Below, piece by piece: positions 46,973-56,489 of a stretch of DNA of 64,000 nt. The notes under the pieces were generated by a model. It worked only from the letters and a program-made list of their open reading frames with translations, had not been told where the DNA came from and ran no database searches. The position numbers and the translations under genes were made by a program. This DNA comes from Undibacterium sp. 5I1 (GTDB taxonomy: Bacteria > Pseudomonadota > Gammaproteobacteria > Burkholderiales > Burkholderiaceae_D): assembly GCF_034314085.1 (NCBI RefSeq), contig NZ_JAVIWI010000002.1, positions 1 through 64,000 of the forward strand. The letters run 5' to 3'. Every line of letters starts with the position of its first letter. The stretch's first letter is position 1.

Positions 46973-47234
46973 AGGTCTAGGTCAATTTATCCCGCTTTTA
47001 GCAAAGGTAATATCGCTTTATTCACCGTGACGAGTAGCCTTTCTTCAACCTGTATTGCATGCAGAAAAATATTTATGTGTGAAAGCTAGCATTGGGATAA
47101 GCCTCTATCCTAATGATGGGCAAGATGCAGATACGCTGAATAAAAATCCAGACACTACCATGTATTTTGCTAAAACCGGGATCAGGAATACTGACGAATT
47201 TTTTCGCAGCAATATGGACACTCAAGTAATTTAG
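46973..47234 (+). pseudogene. GGDEF-domain remnant
   Basis: Reads GLGQFIPLLAKVISLYSP (a corrupted GGDEF-type block) and then, after a stop, VKASIGISLYPNDGQDADTLNKNPDTTMYFAKTGIRNTDEFF, which matches the C-terminal end of a GGDEF domain like that at 41452. No active site survives. Confidence 0.75.
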
Positions 47235-47392
47235 ACAGAGCCTTGAATGGGAAGAATTTTGTGAATTTGGGTAGGTATATTTGGACGATATAACAATTTT
47301 TAAAAAGATTTTATGAAACTGTCTTTCGCGAGCTAAAGATTTTTCTCTTGACTAACTAAAAATATTTTTCAACCAATATAAGAAGGAATACT

Positions 47393-47989
47393 TTGATAAG
47401 CAACTTTCCCATTGTCTGTATAGGCGGTTCTGCAGGAGGTCTGGATGCCTATATCCGACTACTAAAAAACCTTCCGCCTGACATGGGTGTTGCTATCGTG
47501 ATCGTGAATCACATGCGAAGCATGCCAACTTAGCTTCACGAAATTCTTCCCAACTTCACCAAAATGCCAGTTAATCTAATTAGTGAAGGCTTACTTGTAG
47601 AAAAAAATCATGTTTATGTAATACCGGAAAATAAAGATCTTCACGTAAAAAACGAACAGTTTCACCTAGAGGTAATTTCGAAACCTCGAGGGTGGCCAGA
47701 CGTCATCACAGTTTTTTTGCGTTCGCTCACACAATATTGGAATGGAAAACTCATCGCAGTAATCGTTTCTGGCTTTGATGGCGATGGCGCTGCAGCACTA
47801 TGTGGCATTCAGCAAGTAGGTGGTATTACTATCGCCCAGAAATTAGATACCGCTGCGCAACCCGATATGCCTGACGCAGCGATTAGCAGTGGCTGTATCA
47901 ATTTTGTCTTGTCCCCCGAAGACATAGCAGTTCAAATAATAACTATAGCTCAGGCTGCACTTCAAGATAAACATCAATCGTTTCCATAA
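47393..47989 (+). pseudogene. CheB-type methylesterase, broken by TAG at codon 47
   Basis: A TTG start with AAGGAA upstream leads to IVCIGGSAGGLDAYIRLLKNLPPDMGVAIVIVNHMRSMPT-stop-LHEILPNFTKMPVN. The three catalytic residues of CheB methylesterases are visible (Ser in GGSAGG, His in VNHMRS, Asp in SGFDGDG), so a single CAG to TAG is likely. Downstream is intact to 47989 (RGWPDVITVFLRSLTQYWNGKLIAVIVSG). A standalone CheB without its receiver domain. Its 3' end overlaps the receiver gene on the other strand by 47 bp. Confidence 0.85.
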
Positions 47990-48434
47990 ATTCCTTTATC
48001 TTAATTGGCTTGGTGAGATACTGAAGGAATCCTGCTTTTAAACCAGTTTCAATGTCATTGCGCATTGCGTTGGCGCTAAGCGCGATAATAGGAATATGAG
48101 AAGTAGCTGGATTTTTTCTCAAGATATGGAGTACTTCCTTTCCGTTCATGTCAGGTAAGTCGATATCTATCAGAATAATATCGGGGACTATTTGAGTCGC
48201 TATTTCGATTCCTTTTAGTCCGTTTGGGGCGCTCACTAGAATAATAGCTGGGCGTCGCGCGACAATCGCTTCGATGAGTTTAAGGTTCGCCAAATTGTCT
48301 TCCACGTACAGCAAAGTGTACAACTTGCTTGGGATCACGCATTCATCCGATGTGACAGAATTTGCTTTAAGTTGAGGTTCTTGCAAAACGAAACACCGGA
48401 GAGTAATTTTATTGCGAGAAGCGCAAAATAGATG
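47943..48434 (-). pseudogene. Receiver domain, C-terminal piece of a hybrid histidine kinase split by an IS
   Basis: Encodes TLLYVEDNLANLKLIEAIV, LIDIDLPDMNG (phospho-acceptor Asp) and LTKPIK (conserved Lys), a complete receiver domain. The frame stays open upstream to ~48434 (HLFCASRNKITLRCFVLQEPQL), with no native start; a TTG (48386) could start it. If the IS at 48435-49777 and a 3-bp duplication (ATG) are removed, this continues in frame from the histidine kinase at 49778-51244 (…TQTSKVEH). The original product would be a ~660-residue hybrid kinase. Confidence 0.75.
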
Positions 48435-49777
48435 AGAAAGGAGCGGCCATTTCTGGCAAGATGAAAGTGACTAAACAACCATCTGCGCTCCGCTATGAAT
48501 CCTACACAACGCCTGCTGATAATGCAACGCTGGAATTTACTGCAACACGATTTGCTACCGGAGATAAAACAGCAATGCGGGTCACTGACGCCGAAGCTGG
48601 AAAAATTGATTCATGTACTAGACTGGGTGCGCATCGAAGAATTTGTGTCGGACCAATGGCAAGGGATAGGACGCAAACCGCATGACCGTGGTGCATTGGC
48701 CAGCGCCTTCATCGCCAAAGCTGTGTTGGGGCTCAATACAACAGCGGCCTTAATAGAACGATTGACGATGGATCGCAGTTTAAAACGGCTGTGCGGCTTT
48801 GAGATGTGGAAAGAAGTTCCGAATGAAGCCACTTTTTCGCGCGCCTTTGGCGAATTTGCCCAAGCCAAATTAGCGGAGAAAGTGCACGAAGCGCTGATCA
48901 AGAGTTATTTAGGCGACAGCCTCATTGGACACATCAGCCGTGACGGCACGGCGATTGCGGCGCGCGAGAAGCCGAAGAAACACATGAAAGTTGTTTCCGT
49001 AGAAAAGGCCCAAAAGCAGCGCCGTGGACGGCCAAAGAAAGGCGAGATAAGGCCGCCAAAGGAAGAGAAAGTGACCAAGATAGGCTGGCAGTTGACGCAA
49101 ACTTTACCGAGCATCGTCAATGCTTTACCCAAAGAGTGTGACCGCGGCACTAAATGCAATGCGCAAGGTTATAAAGTGAGTTGGAACGGCTACAAGCTGC
49201 ATATCGACACCGCTGACTGCGGCGTTGCCATCAGTGCGCTATTGACCAGCGCCTCGGTGCACGATAGTCAAACGGCGGTGCCGTTAGCAACGATGACGGC
49301 CGCACGAGTAACGAATTTGTACGATTTGATGGATGCAGCGTATTGCAGTGAAGAGTTAAGGGCACACAGCAAAAGTCTTGGCCACGTGCCATTAATTGAT
49401 CACAACGCACGCGGCGGGGAGAAGAAACCGTTCGCCCCGCATGAACAACAGCGTTATAAAGAACGCACGCAAGCTGAACGTACCAATGGCAGGCTGAAAG
49501 ACGAATTTGGTGGCACGACAGTACGGGTGCGTGGTAGCGAAAAAGTGATGTCGCATTTGATGTTTGGTTTATTGGTATTGACCGCAGATCAGTTGATGCG
49601 TTTATTTACGTAACAGCTTTGCTTTTAAAGAGTCGAAAAAAACAACGTTTCCCAACGTTCATAGGGGCAGTGATGGTCACATAGGGATTGACACGCCATA
49701 AAACGATAATCCGGCACAAATTCATGTCACATGTGCCGCTTCAAACAAGAAAACCAATCGCAACAGTGGCCACACCC
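48435..49777 (+). mobile_element. Insertion sequence with DDE transposase (ends approximate)
   Basis: Placed by two facts: the broken kinase frame resumes exactly after 48434/49778, and ATG flanks both ends (48432-48434 and 49778-49780). The ends AGGAGCGGCCA and GGGTGTGGCCA (read inward) resemble each other weakly, so boundaries may be off by several bp. Family not certain (IS1182/IS5-like superfamily). Confidence 0.65.
48495..49613 (+). CDS. DDE transposase (DUF772 plus DDE domain)
   Basis: 372 residues. N-terminal helical DUF772-like domain (MQRWNLLQHDLLPEIKQQ, LDWVRIEEFVSDQWQGIGRKPHDRGAL, AKAVLGLNTTAALIERL) and a DDE core with SRDGTAIAAREKP (Asp), LYDLMDAAYCSE (Asp) and ERTNGRLKDEFGG (Glu). 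Similar to transposases of betaproteobacterial elements that I cannot place in a named group with certainty. Appears intact. Confidence 0.85.
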   Translation: MNPTQRLLIMQRWNLLQHDLLPEIKQQCGSLTPKLEKLIHVLDWVRIEEFVSDQWQGIGRKPHDRGALASAFIAKAVLGLNTTAALIERLTMDRSLKRLCGFEMWKEVPNEATFSRAFGEFAQAKLAEKVHEALIKSYLGDSLIGHISRDGTAIAAREKPKKHMKVVSVEKAQKQRRGRPKKGEIRPPKEEKVTKIGWQLTQTLPSIVNALPKECDRGTKCNAQGYKVSWNGYKLHIDTADCGVAISALLTSASVHDSQTAVPLATMTAARVTNLYDLMDAAYCSEELRAHSKSLGHVPLIDHNARGGEKKPFAPHEQQRYKERTQAERTNGRLKDEFGGTTVRVRGSEKVMSHLMFGLLVLTADQLMRLFT

Positions 49778-51244
49778 ATGCTCGACTTTACTGGTTTGGG
49801 TATTTTGCAAGAAGCTCAGTTTTTCTGAATTGGGCATTGGCAACATATTTTCCGCCGTACTATACGACTGCAACGAGGTGTCTAATTCCACCCAGAAGGA
49901 ACTGCCCTTACCAAGTACGCTTTCGACCCCGATCGTTCCTCCCATCAATTCAATCAGTCGTTTACAGACTATCAGTCCGATACCTGTTCCCCCTTCATTG
50001 CCTGCCTCTTGACCAAGTCGATTAAACGGCTGAAAGAGTTGGTTGAGTTTCGCGGGCGTTAATCCTCCCCCAGTATCATTTACATTAATACGAAGGCGTC
50101 CAGAAGTGCTTGTAGAACAAATTATTGCAACCTCTCCGCCCGGCAGATTATATTTAATCGCATTCGAGAGCAAATTGATGAGAATTTGTTTGATGCGCAC
50201 GGGATCTGCCAATATAAAATCTCGGCTATTTTCAACAGGTACGACTATCTTGATTCCGCGTTGTTGCGCTAGCGGCAGCACCATTGCCTCGCATTCAGTA
50301 ATGAGTTCCGTTACAGATACTAGCTCAATGGACAAAGTTATCTTCCCGGAGTCGATTACTGCAAGATCGAGGATTTTATTGACTAATTCAAGCAAGTGCC
50401 ACCCTGCTTTTGAGACTTGATCAATGCTTTGCGATTGTTCTGACGTTGGAGGTGGCAAACCTGAGGCCAATAGTTGACTGAAGCCAAGGATGGCATGCAG
50501 GGGTGTCCTTAGCTCATGACTCATACTAGACAAAAAATCAGATTTTGCCCGATTGGCTTTATCTGCGACTATCCGGATGCGATCGAGCTCCCGATTTCTC
50601 TCTTCGAGATCTTGCTGTAACTGAGCATTTCTAATTTCTGCCTGTTTACGTTCTGTGACGTCGGAAAGCACCGCACGCAATTCACTCCCGCCTTCAATAT
50701 CTCGACCGAGCGTGGTAGTGATATGCCCCCAAAATGGCCCGCCATTTTCATTGACCATTCTTAAATCAAAAGATTGAGACTCTCCACTTACAATCAGCTG
50801 TTTATGATGTAAGTAATAAATATCCTGATCATCTTTCAATATTAGTCGTGATATCGGTTGATTGATTAGTTTCCCACGCGTCATACTAAATAGGCTGGCA
50901 GCAGTCAGATTGGTTTCCTTGATCAATCCAAGTTCACTTATTGTGCAATATCCGACGGGTGCAAGATCATATAAATCAAAATAACGATCTCTAGCCAGAG
51001 CCAGTGCCAATTGTGCCTCACGTAGTTCCTCGTTCTGCATTTCAAGCTCAACTTGATGCACTCGGAGTTCATGCAGCAAATGCTGCCCGTTATTAATTTC
51101 TTCGAGCCGAGATACCGGATTTAGCCTAATGTGGGCTTCGGCTCGTTCCCTTTGTGAAAGAATGCTATGGTCATTTTCTCCCTCGTCTGAAGGCATTTCT
51201 GCCGGCCTGTCGGAACATTGACTATCCTTTTCATGTGAGCTCAT
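49727..51244 (-). pseudogene. Hybrid sensor histidine kinase, N-terminal part (PAS, HisKA, HATPase) cut by an IS
   Basis: PAS domain at ~85-200 (LYDLAPVGYCTISELGLIKETNLTAASLF), HisKA with MSHELRTPLHAILGFSQLL (~243), HATPase with NLLSNAIKYN (~360) and GGTGIGLIVCKRL. Its final ~15 residues (CGHCCDWFSCLKRHM) are IS-derived; the native sequence ends at ~TQTSKVEH and continues in the receiver at 47943. The start overlaps the CheB-CheR stop by ATGA, so the kinase belongs to the same operon. The remaining part still contains phospho-acceptor and ATP sites and may function as a kinase without its receiver. Confidence 0.85.
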
Positions 51245-54200
51245 GGGAGCATCTTCCCGACAATTCGTTCGGTAGTCGCAATAGCATATATTTCACCATT
51301 TTCTTTAATTAAAGCCGTGGACGTAATAGAGACTTCAACTATCTCATCTAGTTTAGTGCGTCTTTGAGTAAGATACGGCTCCAAAATCTCCGCTTGACTG
51401 AGTTCTTGCACCTTAGTAAGCGCTTCGGCACGCAAGTTCTCTGGAATACGTTCGGCTGTATTCATCAATAGCGCCTCTGCCTCGGTCCATCCGTACATCC
51501 TCACTGCACCCTGATTCCAGGCTAGTATGCGGCCATTCAAGTCTTGCATGGTAATTGCATCGTAGGCATCACGTACTACCACCGCTAGACGGAGCAACTC
51601 AGTGGCTTTGTGAAGCGCATCGCGTGTTTGCACGATTTCCGTAATATCGACAAAAGAGACTACAGCTCCTTCGATCACATTATCAAGTGTGCGGTAAGGT
51701 TGTATCCGCATGTTGTACCAGCGCCCCATGGTAGTTTGTACGGTAATCTCTTTAACAGCTAGCGTATCAAGTACAGTTTGCGTATCCGATACCAAGCCGT
51801 CATAGCCCACCAAATTCGAGACAATATGCGCGACCGGGCGCCCTATATCCGAAGGTATCAAGTTAATGATGGTGCTGGCTGCTGGAGTAAATCGCAAGAT
51901 GTGTAATTTAAAATCTACAAACACCGTACCAATACCAGTACCAGCCATAAGATTGTTCATATCATTATTTGCACGAGACAAACTCAGAATTTTGGTCTGT
52001 AACTCATGATTGACCGTAGCCAATTCTTCATTCACAGATTGTAACTCTTCCTTTGAGGTTTCCAATTCCTCATTCGTACTTTGAAGTTCTTCATTCACAG
52101 ATTGCATCTCTTCATTTGAAGACTTTAGCTCTTCATTGGAACTCTCTAGTTCTTCGCGAGTACTCTGCAAATATTCGTCCTTCGCTCGCAATTCTTGTTT
52201 GAGCAAAGTGATGCGTGACTCTGTATCCACATCCAAATTGATTTTTTCATCTATGGGGGAATCATCGACTGGCAAGGAACGCTCTGAGGAATCGGCTGTC
52301 ACATCTTCAAGAATAACCAAGTATAAATATGCCTCTGCTGTCGTCGCTGAGCCAGTCGATACCGGGCAAACGATTAAATTAACCAACGTATAGTGGCCGT
52401 TAGTTTTTACCAGTAAGCCAGAACAGCGCGCCGTTTCTTTAGTGACAGTGGCTTTTTGCAGTGATAACGTTAAATCACTCCGTAAGCCATCACGTGCCAT
52501 TTTCAAAATATTATTGGTACCAACTTCACCTGGTGTTGGTTCCAGATATTTTCCGGTGCGGCCATGTAAATAGAGTATGTCACCATGCCAGTTGACAAGT
52601 GCGCATACGGGCGCAAGTTGCTGCAAGAGCGCCTGCTCCGTCAGCTCTCGCAATTGTAATTTTGCTGGAAATTCCATTTTCTTTATTCCTGCAATTTGAG
52701 TTTGGTTAGCATACGCAGTGGGTGAAATAGTTCGCAGCAAGTTCCAATTATGTCCCTCAAGGCGATCATCCTTGCGCTGAAACAACTTTGCTTTGCGATC
52801 TAATATTTTGAACAATTCGATAAAATCACCTATACCCTCGGAAGTGCCTAATAAGAGAATCCCATTTTTCTTTAAAGCATAATGGAATAAGGGAATCAAT
52901 TTTTTTTGCAAAGGCATTCCTAGGTAAATCAGCAGGTTACGGCAACTTATTAAATCCAGTCGGGAGAAGGGAGGGTCTTTAATTAAATCCTGTTCAGAAA
53001 ACACTAGCATGTCTCGGATACTTTTATGAATGCGGAAGTAGTTACCATCGGGCTCGAGCGAAAAATAGTGTGCCAGCCTTTCTGGGCTAATGTCTGCAGC
53101 GATACTAATCGGATACAAACCTGCACGAGCGATAGCGATTGCGCGGCTGTCGATATCGGTTGCAAAAACTTGCACACTATAATTTTGCTTCAGTTTTTCT
53201 ATTCGTTCTTGAAGCAAAATGGCGATCGAATATGCTTCCTCACCCGTAGAGCACCCCGTTGACCAAACTCTTATAACGGCACCAGGGGGTTTATCGGCAA
53301 ATAGTCGCGGAATGATTTCATGCTCTAGAACTTCAAATACGTCAGGGTCGCGGAAAAAATTAGTTACACCTATGAGCAGATCACGAAACAAGGCCACCGC
53401 CTCAGGCGGCGTTTTTTGCAGATACTTAACATAACTGTCGATGTCGTTGATCTGATGAACAGCCATGCGGCGCTTAATACGGCGATTGATGGTACTTGGT
53501 TTATAGTTGGAAAAATCGTGGTTGGTCTGTGAGCGCAAAAGAATGAAAATCTTCTTTAAAGCGCTTTCTGTATGGGGTGAATCTACCGCAGGATGCCGAT
53601 GAAGCTTTCCATAGGCATGTTTGACATAGGTGATAAGCTGTGCCGCCATCTCCGCAGATGGTAAAATATAATCAGTCAACCCGGTCGCAATTACACTTCG
53701 CGGCATGCCATCAAATTCGCTGGACTCGGGTGTTTGTGACATTAGCATTCCTCCCTCACCTTTGATGGCTCGCGCACCTAAAGTGCCATCACTTCCAGTG
53801 CCGGACAATACAATTCCAATCGCGTTTTTACGCTGATCGTTAGCCAGAGAGCGGAAGAAAAAATCAATCGGTAGTCTTTGTCCGCGTGGCGCCGACGGTT
53901 CTAGCAAATGCAATACACCGTTTAGAAACGCCATATCGAAATTTGGTGGAATAACATAGACACAGTTTTGGCGAACTTCCATGCCGTCTTCCGCTTCGAA
54001 CACTTCGAAATGCGTGCAACGCCGTATTAGGTCGGTTAACAGACTTTTATGGTCAGGAGCCAAATGTTGTACCAGGACAAATGCCATCGAAGGTTCCGCA
54101 TCTGCCGGAAAGCCAGAAAAGAACTGTTCGAAGGACTCTAATCCGCCTGCAGAGGCTCCGATACCAACGATAGGAAAGGCTATATCTGGTGCGGTTGATG

Positions 54201-54288
54201 TCAAACTAGAGGGCATCTCAGATAGAGCCATCACCTCACTAGTTTCAGTTAAAGTGTCTTTGATAATTTTTTTTGCGGGCACGAGCAT
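51241..54288 (-). CDS. CheB-CheR fusion with coiled coil and PAS domains
   Basis: About 1015 residues from ATG 54288; alternatives at 54231 (ATG) and 54366 (TTG) exist and the ribosome site is unclear. CheB-type esterase region with GIGASAGGLES (Ser ~46), VLVQHLAPDH and LSGTGSDGTLG; CheR-type methyltransferase with NFFRDPDVFEVLE, WSTGCSTGEEAYSIAI and SCRNLLIYLG; then a long coiled coil (REELESSNEELKSSNEEMQ repeats) and two PAS domains near the end (IVQTRDALHK, LNGRILAWNQGAVRMYGWTEAEALL). Fusions of this type act in non-chemotaxis sensory circuits with hybrid kinases, as here. Confidence 0.92.
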   Translation of the reverse strand: MLVPAKKIIKDTLTETSEVMALSEMPSSLTSTAPDIAFPIVGIGASAGGLESFEQFFSGFPADAEPSMAFVLVQHLAPDHKSLLTDLIRRCTHFEVFEAEDGMEVRQNCVYVIPPNFDMAFLNGVLHLLEPSAPRGQRLPIDFFFRSLANDQRKNAIGIVLSGTGSDGTLGARAIKGEGGMLMSQTPESSEFDGMPRSVIATGLTDYILPSAEMAAQLITYVKHAYGKLHRHPAVDSPHTESALKKIFILLRSQTNHDFSNYKPSTINRRIKRRMAVHQINDIDSYVKYLQKTPPEAVALFRDLLIGVTNFFRDPDVFEVLEHEIIPRLFADKPPGAVIRVWSTGCSTGEEAYSIAILLQERIEKLKQNYSVQVFATDIDSRAIAIARAGLYPISIAADISPERLAHYFSLEPDGNYFRIHKSIRDMLVFSEQDLIKDPPFSRLDLISCRNLLIYLGMPLQKKLIPLFHYALKKNGILLLGTSEGIGDFIELFKILDRKAKLFQRKDDRLEGHNWNLLRTISPTAYANQTQIAGIKKMEFPAKLQLRELTEQALLQQLAPVCALVNWHGDILYLHGRTGKYLEPTPGEVGTNNILKMARDGLRSDLTLSLQKATVTKETARCSGLLVKTNGHYTLVNLIVCPVSTGSATTAEAYLYLVILEDVTADSSERSLPVDDSPIDEKINLDVDTESRITLLKQELRAKDEYLQSTREELESSNEELKSSNEEMQSVNEELQSTNEELETSKEELQSVNEELATVNHELQTKILSLSRANNDMNNLMAGTGIGTVFVDFKLHILRFTPAASTIINLIPSDIGRPVAHIVSNLVGYDGLVSDTQTVLDTLAVKEITVQTTMGRWYNMRIQPYRTLDNVIEGAVVSFVDITEIVQTRDALHKATELLRLAVVVRDAYDAITMQDLNGRILAWNQGAVRMYGWTEAEALLMNTAERIPENLRAEALTKVQELSQAEILEPYLTQRRTKLDEIVEVSITSTALIKENGEIYAIATTERIVGKMLP

Positions 54289-54756
54289 CTCCACAACGCC
54301 GGGGAGCGTAATCGCTGAGTATAGAGCTTTTAGTTCTTTTTTAATATTTTTTTTAAAGCTCCGCAAAATTTATGATGTTCACACGACACTGTACTTTTTG
54401 TAAACGCACATCCACTGGCTTGATACAAAACAAGTCGAATTCTTCTCGCCGGGTGAGACTGCTTCCCTTCGATAAAGTAATCTTGGGCTACTCAGGTATA
54501 ACTTCTTTTTTCAAAAAAAGATCCTACGGTGTAAGAGGAACTATAGATTTTTTAATTTTTAAATTTGACGATAAAGACCTATACGCAATACATCGGCACG
54601 CTATTCATTCCAACCAAAGTTAGTTAGCCAGCTTTCGAATAACACAGAGCAATCAGGCCGCGAAAACCACTATCGCAATCGACTTAACGTCATTGCGTTC
54701 CTAAAAAAATGTTGTCGGTAACGCTGCGCGAGGTGATTCAAACGAAGGATCATGGC
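54289..54756. other. Intergenic region before IS3 element
   Basis: A short frame at 54372-54623 has no recognisable motif. No other feature seen. Confidence 0.35.
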
Positions 54757-54784
54757 GGGGGTGCGGATAAAAACTTGGACTGAT

Positions 54785-55642
54785 TTATGTCGTTAAGCCG
54801 AGACTCTCGCGATATTCTAGTGGACTGCGAGAGCCAAGGGAAATTTTAATCCGTTTTTCGTTGTACCAACGAATGTTTGAGTCAAGTGCCTGAATAAACT
54901 GCTCAATGGTAGTCGCTTGCCATTCCCTAAGATAGAACATTTCTGTTTTCAGCCGCCCGAAGAATCCTTCGCATGCCGCATTATCAGGCGAGCACGCTTT
55001 GCGCGACATCGAACGAATCAACTTTGCATCACTGATCCTCGATAGCCACCCAGGCCAGCGATAATGAGCCCCACGATCAGAGTGAACGATGGGCCGGTCG
55101 TTGCTATTGACCACCGTCTCGATGGCGGCATCCAACATCGTGTTGACAAGCTTTGCGTCTGGACTCATGCCGATTGACCAACTGATGACCATGCCATCGA
55201 AGCAATCAATCATCGGCGATAGATATACCTTGCCGGCCGGGATATGAAATTCCGTGATGTCGGTGAGCCACTTCTCATTGGGGACTGCGGCACGGAAATC
55301 GCGATTGATTACATTCTCTGGTGCAGGGCAGATTTCGCCTAGGTAGGAACTATAACGGCGTCGCTTGACCTTGGCGACGATCAAGCGTTCTTGCTTCATC
55401 AAACGCTGCACGACCTTTTCCGAGAGGAAGACCTGCTGCTTGCCCAGTGATGCCTGTATCCGACGATAGCCGTAGCAACGGTGATTGAGTTCAAAGATCT
55501 CAGTGATGGTGCTACGCACACCACCATATTTGTCAGCAAGCTGCAATCGGGCCCGATGATAAAAGTAGGAGCTGCGTGCCAGACCCAGCTTAGTAAGAAG
55601 TTCTGGCAGTGCATAAGTCTCTCTCAGGGCATCAACTAACAT
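54785..55642 (-). CDS. IS3-family OrfB (DDE transposase)
   Basis: 285 residues, starting MLVDALRETYALPELLTKLGLARSSYFY. Integrase core: WLTDITEFHIPAGKVYLSPMIDCFDG (Asp), IVHSDRGAHYRWPGW (Asp) and DNAACEGFFGRLKTEMFY (Glu). It is made mainly by frameshift from OrfA in this family; a run of seven A's (AATAATAAAAAAAGCC) upstream may be the slippery site. Confidence 0.93.
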   Translation of the reverse strand: MLVDALRETYALPELLTKLGLARSSYFYHRARLQLADKYGGVRSTITEIFELNHRCYGYRRIQASLGKQQVFLSEKVVQRLMKQERLIVAKVKRRRYSSYLGEICPAPENVINRDFRAAVPNEKWLTDITEFHIPAGKVYLSPMIDCFDGMVISWSIGMSPDAKLVNTMLDAAIETVVNSNDRPIVHSDRGAHYRWPGWLSRISDAKLIRSMSRKACSPDNAACEGFFGRLKTEMFYLREWQATTIEQFIQALDSNIRWYNEKRIKISLGSRSPLEYRESLGLTT

Positions 55643-55747
55643 CGTCTTCTCCTGATTGCGCAGAAGGTGCAGGTCGATGCCCTGGCTTTTTTTATTATTT
55701 CGTTGGCCTTCTTTAAGAGATCATGTTCTAGCTGCAGATGTCGGATG

Positions 55748-56329
55748 TCAGATGTCGCGTCGAAGCGATTCGATTTGTCGCTCCAGTTCCGCACGTTCAG
55801 GTTCTGGCGGTGAGTCTTTATAGCATTTCATGGATGCTAGGGCCTCACGGCTAAGTAGTTGATTTGTCCATTTATATAGCGTCGTCCTGTCTACGTCCAG
55901 CTTTTGTGCAACTACTTGCGCGCTTTCTTGTCGTGTGCAAAGTTCAATGACCGCTGCCTGCTTGAACTCTTGGGGATGTAATAGTCCCGAGACTTTGCCA
56001 ACAATCCGCTTCTCTGTTTCGGGGTGCAGTTCATTGATCCAGTCGCTCAGTGTCTTTCGCCCGGGATAACCCAATGCCTTGACCGTGGCAGCAATGCAGC
56101 GACCGTGATTAAAGTAATGTTCAACAACCTCTTTCTTCTGCTGCTCAGAATACGTCGGTTTCCTGCGCGCATAGCTTTCCGGCAAATCACAACATTCTTC
56201 GAATTCCCGATGCCAGCTCTTGAGAGCATTCTTTGTCGGGTAACCCAGCTGCAAGATGGTCGGCGCAGTGCGCTTCCCAAATTTGATGTAGAGCTTTACT
56301 GCTCTAATACGATCTTCGTATGAATACAT
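55748..56329 (-). pseudogene. IS3-family OrfA, frame broken by a 7-bp tandem duplication
   Basis: 193 residues with two HTH-like blocks (TAPTILQLGYPTKNALKSWHREFEEC and VVAQKLDVDRTTLYKWTNQLL). It stops at RRDI. The expected continuation RHLQLEHDLLKKANEIIKK lies just downstream in another frame. The cause is three tandem 7-mers on the plus strand (GATGTCG-GATGTCA-GATGTCG, 55737-55757) where the family has a shorter sequence; removing one 7-mer restores the frame. OrfAB frameshifting would then be lost, so this copy may be inactive. Confidence 0.75.
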
Positions 56330-56398
56330 GAACTACCTCCAAGTAGTCCAAGTTTTTATCCGCACCCCCGGCTGGTCAATATTGAGTGCGCGCCAACA

Positions 56399-56486
56399 CC
56401 TAATACGTGACACCGTGTTTCCCTACCAGAGGCAATTTCGTCTGCAATTCTACAAGTCGCCGTCTCGGTTCAGCAAGTTGACAATA
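56399..56486. repeat. 88-bp inverted repeat, left arm
   Basis: Starts CCTAATACGTGACACCGTG and ends GTTGACAATA. An exact inverted copy is at 57821-57908. Confidence 0.95.
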
Positions 56487-56489
56487 GCC

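Larger units (their letters stand above)
54757..56369 (-). mobile_element. IS3-family insertion sequence (IS150-like, 1613 bp)
   Basis: Terminal repeats GGGGGTGCGGATAAAAACTT on both ends (inverted), with a 3-bp target duplication GGC (54754-54756 and 56370-56372), typical of IS3 elements. It contains orfA and orfB in the leftward direction. Related to the remnant at 13253. Confidence 0.92.

Noticed and set aside
54372..54623. An 83-residue gene downstream of the CheB-CheR start
   Set aside because: No motif, no ribosome site; partly antisense to the region before the chosen start.
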